Of a stretch of DNA of 11,748 nt, positions 4,760-10,255 are shown piece after piece. The position numbers were made by a program, and so were the translations under genes. The stretch spans positions 1,136 through 12,883 of the forward strand of contig PMCY01000354.1 in assembly GCA_003154255.1 (NCBI GenBank). Reading direction: 5' to 3'. The first letter of the stretch is position 1; each line of letters begins with the position of its first letter. The notes under the pieces are model-generated. The model searched no databases, had not been told where the DNA came from, and saw nothing but the letters and a program-made list of their open reading frames with translations. This stretch comes from Candidatus Aminicenantota bacterium (GTDB lineage: Bacteria; Acidobacteriota; Aminicenantia; Aminicenantales; UBA4085).

Positions 4760-6072
4760 TGCCGCGGCGATCTAAAACGGCCCGTTTCGCCGGACTCCTG
4801 ATAGGAATCGCTCTTTCGGCAGGCGTCGTTTTGGCTCAAGACGAAACCGCCAATCCGCCGGCCTCGAGCCGGATCCCGTTCAAGGGCTATCTCAGCTTCC
4901 GCTACATGTACGTGGGCTCGACGGCCGCGGCAAACATCGGAAACGGGTTCCGCCTGACCGGCCAATTCCGCTGGAACTTCGCCGACAACAAGATCACTCT
5001 CCGCTATCGGAGCAACAGCTGGGTCAACTTTTCGCACCCGGACAACAAGGTCCTGGAGAGCCCCTACGAGAACAAGCACATCATTCAGACCGTGGCCGTG
5101 GACACCAATGGCCTCATCGCCCCCGGCGTCAGGACGACGCTGGGACGGTTCTTTCCGGAGTTCGATTATGCCAGCTCCCCGGTCCTGGATGGCGGCGCGG
5201 CGTCCTGGACGTCCAACGGTTTTTCCATTTCCGCCGCCGCCGGCCGCATGGTCGACGTCTGGTCGGGGAAGGAAGCCGGCTCGGACCTCTTCGCCGCCGC
5301 CCAGATCAAATATAAAGACCGGACCTTCAGCGTCAGCGCCGGCTACAACTCGGGAAGCTATACGGGGCTTTCCACAGGCTCCATTTTTAAAAAGGAGCTT
5401 CCGGTCGGGCTCAATCTGTTTCTCACCGACGCCATCTGGATCGAAGCCTACGGCAGCTATGACTTTCAGGCCGATCTGATGGCCCGGGCCGGACTCAGCC
5501 TGTCCTGGCGCTCTGATACCGTCTCCTTTTCCCTGCTGGCTTCCCAGTGGACCAACCCCTTCGATCAGCTCTTCATCCTGGATAAGACGAGCGCTTATGG
5601 GACCTGGGGCCTTTACGCCCAGAACGTCCCCGCCACGTACAAGGACCTCCGCTTATCCGGATCGTGGGGGAATGGCGGTTGGGGCGTCCGCGGGTCGTTC
5701 GGCCTGATGGGCGGGATCCGGTCGGGCTGGATCGCCAATGCCGGCTTGACCCTGCCGAAGGTGGCCGGAATCCGATTTACCTTGGGCGGTCAGGCCATGA
5801 AAACCGATTTCATCGAATTCTATTCGGCCGATGTCGCCGGCGAAGGCAGCCTCGGAGATCTCCTGATCCGGATCCAGTCCCAGACCCGCTATTACCAATG
5901 GCGCCCGCGCGCTTCCGGTTTCCACAATTTCGACAATTACTCGGAGCTTTCGGCCGAGTATCCGCTCGGCCGCCATGTCTGGCTGAGCGCGGCCGGAGGA
6001 GGATACATCCGCCAGATCGGAAACGAGACGTTCAAGCCGCAGCTCGAGCTGCGGCTCATCCTGCGCATGTAG
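4756..6072 (+). CDS. Outer-membrane beta-barrel, porin component of the cytochrome conduit
   Basis: This 438-residue protein has a signal peptide (MMPRRSKTARFAGLLIGIAL, probable cut after VLA at 27) and a mature chain of about 411 residues. The mature chain is full of alternating hydrophobic/polar strands rich in Tyr, Trp and Phe at strand ends, such as FKGYLSFRYMYVG, ITLRYRSNSWVNF, VWLSAAGGGYIRQ and the C-terminal QLELRLILRM. I see no cysteine and no heme motif. It has no recognisable sugar or substrate porin signature. Its start codon overlaps the stop of the 12-heme gene as ATGA, and GAGG lies 5 nt upstream, so translation is probably coupled. In Pcc and Mtr systems the barrel sheathes a multiheme cytochrome across the outer membrane; this gene is the matching part by position. 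It is smaller than Shewanella MtrB and closer to Geobacter-type porins. Its last residue is Met, not the usual Phe. Confidence 0.8.
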   Translation: MMPRRSKTARFAGLLIGIALSAGVVLAQDETANPPASSRIPFKGYLSFRYMYVGSTAAANIGNGFRLTGQFRWNFADNKITLRYRSNSWVNFSHPDNKVLESPYENKHIIQTVAVDTNGLIAPGVRTTLGRFFPEFDYASSPVLDGGAASWTSNGFSISAAAGRMVDVWSGKEAGSDLFAAAQIKYKDRTFSVSAGYNSGSYTGLSTGSIFKKELPVGLNLFLTDAIWIEAYGSYDFQADLMARAGLSLSWRSDTVSFSLLASQWTNPFDQLFILDKTSAYGTWGLYAQNVPATYKDLRLSGSWGNGGWGVRGSFGLMGGIRSGWIANAGLTLPKVAGIRFTLGGQAMKTDFIEFYSADVAGEGSLGDLLIRIQSQTRYYQWRPRASGFHNFDNYSELSAEYPLGRHVWLSAAGGGYIRQIGNETFKPQLELRLILRM

Positions 6073-6079
6073 ATCGCTT

Positions 6080-6853
6080 TTAGAGAAGCAGCCGGGAGGG
6101 GAGAGGCGCGCCCTTCTCGCCATCCAGGAAAGGCGTCAGCGTCTTTTTCATCTGGTCAAAAGCCGTCTTCGGATCGGAGACCCTGCGAAAGAGCCGGGCA
6201 TCCCCCGCGGCGATCGTTCCGGCCCCGACAAGGGCCTTCAAGTCCAAGACGTTGCGCCAATATTCCTCGCCGTACAGGAAGATGGCCACGTCCCTCCGGG
6301 CGATCTTTCCGTTCTGGACGAGGGTCATCATTTCGAAAAATTCATCCAAGGTGCCGAAGCCCCCGGGAAAAGCGACGACCGCACGGGCCCGCGAAATGAG
6401 GAAGAACTTGCGCATGAAAAAATAGTGGAAGATGAAGGATAACTCGGGGGAGACGAAGCGGTTGGGGGCCTGTTCATGGGGCAGGGCGATGTTCATGCCG
6501 ATGGACTTCCCCCCGGCCCGGGCCGCACCGCGGTTGGCCGCTTCCATGATGCCCGGCCCGGCGCCCGTGCAGACGACGAAATTCTTGCCTTTGGGACGAA
6601 GGGGAATGGCCCAGCGGGCGATGCGAAAGGCCAGCTCCTCGGCTTCCCAATAATAGCGGGTCAAGGGGTTTTTCCGGTCTCGCGGGTCGATGCGGGCCGA
6701 GCCGAGGAAGAGCACCGTGCTGCGGACTTTGAGCCGCTCCAGGCGGTCGTGCGGCTCGAGGTATTCGCTCAGGATCCGCAGGGGACGGGCCGCCGGAGAG
6801 CGCATGAACGCCGTGTCTTCAAAAGCTTTAGCCGGACGTCGATGGGCTGTCAT
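6080..6853 (-). CDS. LOG-family nucleotide phosphoribohydrolase (TIGR00730-like)
   Basis: This 257-residue cytosolic Rossmann-like protein carries the LOG family signatures: a VLFLGSARI first strand (47-54), CTGAGPGIMEAANRGA (95-110) and the phosphate-binding PGGFGTLDEFFE (163-174) with Glu171. The family was long labelled lysine decarboxylase, but characterised members cleave the base from nucleoside 5'-monophosphates (cytokinin LOG enzymes, E. coli PpnN-like proteins). The exact substrate here is not readable. At 257 residues it is longer than the short LOG form, with an N-terminal extension of about 40 residues; Met17 is an alternative start. The gene is convergent with the barrel gene (7 bp apart, no room for a terminator) and divergent from the purine operon. 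It has a good promoter candidate, TTGAAG-N17-TATGAT. Being divergent from IMP synthesis genes is consistent with a nucleotide-economy role, which is inference. Confidence 0.88.
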   Translation of the reverse strand: MTAHRRPAKAFEDTAFMRSPAARPLRILSEYLEPHDRLERLKVRSTVLFLGSARIDPRDRKNPLTRYYWEAEELAFRIARWAIPLRPKGKNFVVCTGAGPGIMEAANRGAARAGGKSIGMNIALPHEQAPNRFVSPELSFIFHYFFMRKFFLISRARAVVAFPGGFGTLDEFFEMMTLVQNGKIARRDVAIFLYGEEYWRNVLDLKALVGAGTIAAGDARLFRRVSDPKTAFDQMKKTLTPFLDGEKGAPLPSRLLL

Positions 6854-6856
6854 AAG

Positions 6857-6871
6857 GGCCTCGGAGAGGCC
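6857..6871. promoter_or_regulatory. Perfect 6-bp inverted repeat at the LOG gene start
   Basis: ggcctc (6857-6862) and gaggcc (6866-6871) are perfect inverted repeats around a 3-base loop, 3 bp upstream of the LOG ATG and downstream of its candidate -10. On the LOG mRNA it would form a hairpin over the ribosome-binding region (GAGG), which could limit translation initiation, or it may act as a DNA operator. Confidence 0.4.
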
Positions 6872-6873
6872 TC

Positions 6874-6902
6874 ATCATAGTCCAAAGCCGTTTTGACTTC
6901 AA
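6874..6902 (-). promoter_or_regulatory. Candidate promoter of the LOG gene
   Basis: On the minus strand TTGAAG (6902-6897) is followed by exactly 17 bp and TATGAT (6879-6874, five of six matches to -10). Transcription would start near 6867, about 15 nt before the ATG. Its -35 box overlaps the -35 box of the opposing purine promoter. Confidence 0.55.
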
Positions 6903-6921
6903 CCGATCGGTATGGTATCTA
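6893..6921 (+). promoter_or_regulatory. Candidate promoter of the purine operon
   Basis: TTGACT (6893-6898) is followed by 17 bp and TATCTA (6916-6921), preceded by TGG so that it has an extended -10 element. Start would be near 6928, giving a leader of about 19 nt with AAGGAG before ATG 6947. The -10 match is weak without the extension. Confidence 0.45.
6902..6911. promoter_or_regulatory. 10-bp palindrome, possible operator
   Basis: ACCGATCGGT is a perfect 10-bp palindrome lying in the spacer of the plus-strand promoter and touching the -35 box of the minus-strand promoter. A dimeric regulator bound here could block both. A palindrome of this size can occur by chance in GC-rich DNA. Confidence 0.35.
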
Positions 6922-6946
6922 TAGGCCGGTTTTGGGAAGGAGCGCC

Positions 6947-7681
6947 ATGAAAGATCCCTGGGATAATCTCAGCCGGATGATCTATCCGGGCCGACTTCTG
7001 GCCCTGGGGCGTGACCGCGCCGACAAACATCACATCGTTCTCTACGCCATCACCGGACGCTCCCCCTCGAGTCAGGCCCGGCGGCTGGAGGAGGAGAACG
7101 AAGCGGTCTGGACCAAGCCGACCGATCCGGAGACGCTTAAGAAAGGAAATCCGGAGCTGCTCGTCTATCCGGCCATCGTTTTTTCGCGCGGCATCGCCGT
7201 CAGCAACGGGAGGCAGACGAACGACATCGATCCCGCCGCTTCGGCGGGCGCCGTCTCCGCCCTGGACGCCGGCCTGCGACCCTGGACCTACGAGCCCGAC
7301 GCGCCCATTTATACGCCGCGCATCTCCGGATGCATCGGCCCTTCGGGAAACGCGGCGCTGAGCGTCCTTAAACGCGGGGTGGACGGCGAGCCCCTGCGCT
7401 CGTTCCATGAGCTTTCGCTCCGCCCCGGACGGGGGGCTTTCCTCTCGACCTATGCGGGCGACAATCGTGAACCGCTGGCCGCGTTTTCCGGAGAGCCGCT
7501 GGAAATGGAATTCGCCGAGGATTCGCCCGAGGCGACGGCCCGAGCGGCTTATGCGGCTTTGCGGCCGGACGGCCGGGCCGAGGATTTCCGCGTCGCTGTG
7601 GCCTGCGTCTTCGCCCTCCGCGCCGATCTGAGTCAGCGCCGTCTGTCCCTCATCAATCGACACGAAAGGACCGCCTTATGA
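6947..7681 (+). CDS. purO: PurO-type IMP cyclohydrolase
   Basis: This 244-residue cytosolic enzyme closes the purine ring, converting FAICAR to IMP, the last step of IMP synthesis. It belongs to the PurO/IMP_cyclohyd family, first known from archaea, not to the cyclohydrolase domain of bacterial PurH. Visible family stretches are YPGRLLALGR (13-22), YAITGRSPSS (33-42), VSNGRQTNDI (85-94), YEPD..IYTPRI (115-126) and FLSTYAGD (165-172). It is longer than the roughly 200-residue archaeal enzymes. I placed the start at 6947 because AAGGAG (6937-6942) precedes it closely; an in-frame ATG at 6893 falls on the candidate -35 box and has no binding site. Its stop overlaps the start of the AICAR transformylase (ATGA), which carries out the preceding step. 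Confidence 0.88.
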   Translation: MKDPWDNLSRMIYPGRLLALGRDRADKHHIVLYAITGRSPSSQARRLEEENEAVWTKPTDPETLKKGNPELLVYPAIVFSRGIAVSNGRQTNDIDPAASAGAVSALDAGLRPWTYEPDAPIYTPRISGCIGPSGNAALSVLKRGVDGEPLRSFHELSLRPGRGAFLSTYAGDNREPLAAFSGEPLEMEFAEDSPEATARAAYAALRPDGRAEDFRVAVACVFALRADLSQRRLSLINRHERTAL

Positions 7682-8763
7682 GCCATGCCCCGGACGATAA
7701 ATCCTCCCGCAAGCAATACTTCACCAAGGTCGAAGAGGATTTCCCGGACGTCCTGCCCTTGGGCCAAGGCCGCTTCGTCAAGCGCCTGTCCATGCGATAC
7801 GGGGAAAACCCCGGCTACCCGGCCGCATTTTACGCCGAGGAAGGCGCCTCGGGCGCCAACATGGCCACGCTGGAGGTCCTCCAGGAGGGCTCCAAGGGCC
7901 TGGGCTATATCAATGTCGGCGACATGGACCTCGGCCAGCGGCTGGTCCGAAAGCTGACCGAAATCCGACCCCGGTCAAAAACGGCCGTCCTCATCAAGCA
8001 CGAGATGCCCAGCGGCGTGGCCATGGCCTCCGACGGCCTGACCGCGTTCGACAAAGCTTGGGGTGCCGATCCATTGTCCAACTTCGGCAGCGTCGACGTC
8101 TTCAATTTCGAGGTCGACGAAGCCGTGGCCGGACGGCTCGTCGAAGGCGTCCGCAATGTGGAGGTCGTCTACGCGCCCGGCTTCACTCCCGGCGCCCTGG
8201 CCGTCCTGTCCGGGCGCAAGCCGCTCCGGGTCGTCCGCATGGGCGGTTCGCTTCATGAGCCAGCCGTGGACAACGGCTTGGAATACAAACGCGTCGCCGG
8301 AGGCCTGCTCGTCCAGAAGCGCTTCGATTCCAGGATTGTTTCCCCGGATTCGGTGGACGTCGTTTCCATCCGGAAGCCGACGGCGGCCGAGATCCAAGCC
8401 GCGATCTTCTGTTGGACCGTGGCCTGTTTCACCCGCTCCAACGCCATCGTCATAGGCCAAGGCGAGACGATCCACGGGATCGGCTCGGGCCAGCGCAGCC
8501 GCATCGACGCGGCCGAGGACGCCATCCGGCTGTCCCGACGGGGCTATGGTCCCCAGGGCTGCGTCCTGGCTTCCGACGCCTTCATGCCCTTTCCGGACGT
8601 GGTCGAGCTGGCCGCGGCCCATGGGATCACGGCGATCATCTATCCCCTGGGATCGGTCAAGGACCGGGAGGTTGTGGCCAAGGCCGACGAGCTCGGCCTG
8701 TCCATGATCGTCACCCGCAAACCCGGTGAAACCGATTGTGAACGCGGCTTCCTGCATCGTTGA
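7678..8763 (+). CDS. purH: Stand-alone AICAR transformylase (PurH C-terminal-domain homologue)
   Basis: This 361-residue cytosolic enzyme should transfer a formyl group from 10-formyl-tetrahydrofolate to AICAR, giving FAICAR for the cyclohydrolase encoded just before. It covers only the transformylase part of bifunctional PurH; the cyclohydrolase domain is absent. Family marks are RYGENPGYPAAFY (40-52), the catalytic Lys-His pair in IKHEMPSGVA (K107, H108), ADPLSNFGSVDVFNF (130-144), SNAIV (254-258) followed by GIGSGQRSR (267-275), and SDAFMPFPD (299-307). Several normally strict positions differ from typical PurH, for example KHEMPSG where KHxNPCG is common, placing it in the divergent stand-alone branch. 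It starts at an ATGA overlap with the cyclohydrolase gene, with AAAGGA about 8 nt upstream. The purH symbol refers to activity of that domain only. Confidence 0.9.
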   Translation: MSHAPDDKSSRKQYFTKVEEDFPDVLPLGQGRFVKRLSMRYGENPGYPAAFYAEEGASGANMATLEVLQEGSKGLGYINVGDMDLGQRLVRKLTEIRPRSKTAVLIKHEMPSGVAMASDGLTAFDKAWGADPLSNFGSVDVFNFEVDEAVAGRLVEGVRNVEVVYAPGFTPGALAVLSGRKPLRVVRMGGSLHEPAVDNGLEYKRVAGGLLVQKRFDSRIVSPDSVDVVSIRKPTAAEIQAAIFCWTVACFTRSNAIVIGQGETIHGIGSGQRSRIDAAEDAIRLSRRGYGPQGCVLASDAFMPFPDVVELAAAHGITAIIYPLGSVKDREVVAKADELGLSMIVTRKPGETDCERGFLHR

Positions 8764-8814
8764 TCCGGGCGGACGGCGCCCGCCCCGGGCTTCCGGCGCC
8801 GCAAACGAGAATCC

Positions 8815-10239
8815 ATGAAAGATTTCCATTCCGCCGACCGCCACCTTGGCTTGTTCCGGTTGGCCGCTGTTCTGGCGGCTTTTTCCTTGGCCGGAACATC
8901 GTCCGAACGAACGTCCATCCTGGATCCAGGTTCCAAGGTTCCTTACGCCGATGCCGCCGAAACCCTGCGTGTCGAGGGCCTGAAGAGCGAAGGGGGCTTC
9001 GCCATCCTGGAGCGGCTCACCCGGCTGGCCCCGGAACGCCTGACGGGATCCGCCGGCTTCGCCGCGGCCCAGGAGCTGATGCACCGGGAGATGGAAGCTC
9101 TCGGGATGAGCGTCTGGCGCGAACCCGTCCGCGTCGAGCATTGGGTCCGCGGCCGAATCCAGGAGGCTCTGATTCTCGAGGGGACGGCGCCGCCCCGGCC
9201 GTTGCGCATCGCCGCCCTCGGGCTCAGCGTCCCGACCTCCGCGGCGGGCCTGAACGCTCCTCTTGTCGAGATCCGTTCGTTTGAGGAGCTGCAAAAGGCC
9301 GGCGGGCGGGTGCGGGGCGCGATCGTGTTCTTCAATCATCCTATGGATCGTTCCTTCCAGGACACCTTCGGCGCCTATGGCGAAGCCGCCCAATATCGGA
9401 CGCGCGGAGCGTCGGAAGCGGCCAAGCTGGGCGCGGCGGCCGTTCTCGTCCGTTCGATGACTCTCCGTCTGGACGGTTTCCCGCATACGGGAATGGTCGG
9501 CTATGCCGCGGATGTCCCTAAAATCCCCGCCGCCGCCGTGGCTACCCTCGATGCCGAAGACCTCAGCCGGCGACTGGCCCGCCAGCCCGGCCTGCGCCTG
9601 CGCCTGCGGCTGGATTGCCGGGATTTGGGTCCGGTCGAATCATCGAATCTGGCGGGGGAGATACGGGGCGCCGAACAGCCGGCCGAGATCGTCCTGCTGG
9701 GTGCCCATCTCGACGCTTGGGATTTGGGCACCGGGGCGCATGATGATGGAGCCGGCTGCGCCCAATGCCTGGAAGCCGTCCGACTGATCCGGGCCCTCGG
9801 CATCGCCCCCAAGCGGACGATCCGGGTCGTTCTCTATCCCAACGAAGAATTCGGCGCCAGCGCCGGCCGCGATTACGCCGATTCGCCGCGCCGCTCGGGC
9901 GAACGCCATCTGGCGGCCATCGAATCCGATCGGGGCGGATTCCTGCCCATCGGCTTCGGTTTGGGATCGGCGGCCTCGTTCGAAAAACTCAAAAAGTGGA
10001 TCGACTTGCTCCGGCCGGCCGGGATCCAATGGGTCGGACCCGGCGGGGGAGGAGCGGACATCGGCCCGCTGGGCGAGTCCGGGACGGCCCTTCTGGCTTT
10101 TATTCCCGACGCCCAACGGTATTTCGACCATCATCATTCGGCCAACGACGTCCTGGCTGCGGTCCATCCGCGCGAGCTCGAGCTGGGCGCCGTGGTCATG
10201 GCCGTCATGGCCTTCGTCATCGCCCAGCAAGGGATCTAG
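8815..10239 (+). CDS. Exported M28-family zinc metallopeptidase with PA-like insert
   Basis: This 474-residue protein is an M28 (aminopeptidase Y/glutamate carboxypeptidase-like) hydrolase with two metal ions. Candidate ligands are in order: H298 (GAHLDAW), D310 (AHDDGAG), catalytic E344 and ligand E345 (YPNEEF), D372 (AIESD) and a His in DHHHS (439-441). Residues 11-27 are hydrophobic and probably form a signal peptide, so it acts in the periplasm or outside. Between the N-terminal region and the catalytic domain, residues about 145-250 (RGAIVFFNHP, KLGAAAVLVRS) look like a protease-associated domain. It probably trims peptides or dipeptides from outside the cell; specificity cannot be read. 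The start has only a weak binding site (ACGAGA). It lies 51 bp after the transformylase gene, so it may share that operon's transcript, and 16 bp before the GH57 gene. Confidence 0.88.
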   Translation: MKDFHSADRHLGLFRLAAVLAAFSLAGTSSERTSILDPGSKVPYADAAETLRVEGLKSEGGFAILERLTRLAPERLTGSAGFAAAQELMHREMEALGMSVWREPVRVEHWVRGRIQEALILEGTAPPRPLRIAALGLSVPTSAAGLNAPLVEIRSFEELQKAGGRVRGAIVFFNHPMDRSFQDTFGAYGEAAQYRTRGASEAAKLGAAAVLVRSMTLRLDGFPHTGMVGYAADVPKIPAAAVATLDAEDLSRRLARQPGLRLRLRLDCRDLGPVESSNLAGEIRGAEQPAEIVLLGAHLDAWDLGTGAHDDGAGCAQCLEAVRLIRALGIAPKRTIRVVLYPNEEFGASAGRDYADSPRRSGERHLAAIESDRGGFLPIGFGLGSAASFEKLKKWIDLLRPAGIQWVGPGGGGADIGPLGESGTALLAFIPDAQRYFDHHHSANDVLAAVHPRELELGAVVMAVMAFVIAQQGI

Positions 10240-10255
10240 GGGGAAGGAGTCGTCC

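Noticed and set aside
6073..6079. Search for a bidirectional terminator between the convergent barrel and LOG genes
   Set aside because: Only 7 bp separate the stop codons and no hairpin with T tracts is centred there; any terminator must lie within the coding ends.
8775..8800. GC-rich inverted repeat (ggcgcc at both ends) after the transformylase gene, considered as a terminator
   Set aside because: The loop is 14 nt and no T tract follows, so it does not meet the pattern of an intrinsic terminator; it may only be a GC-rich chance repeat.
7975..9486. Minus-strand open frame of 503 codons
   Set aside because: It runs across the end of the transformylase gene and the start of the M28 gene, both of which have clear catalytic motifs. 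Its length reflects the scarcity of stop codons in GC-rich DNA.
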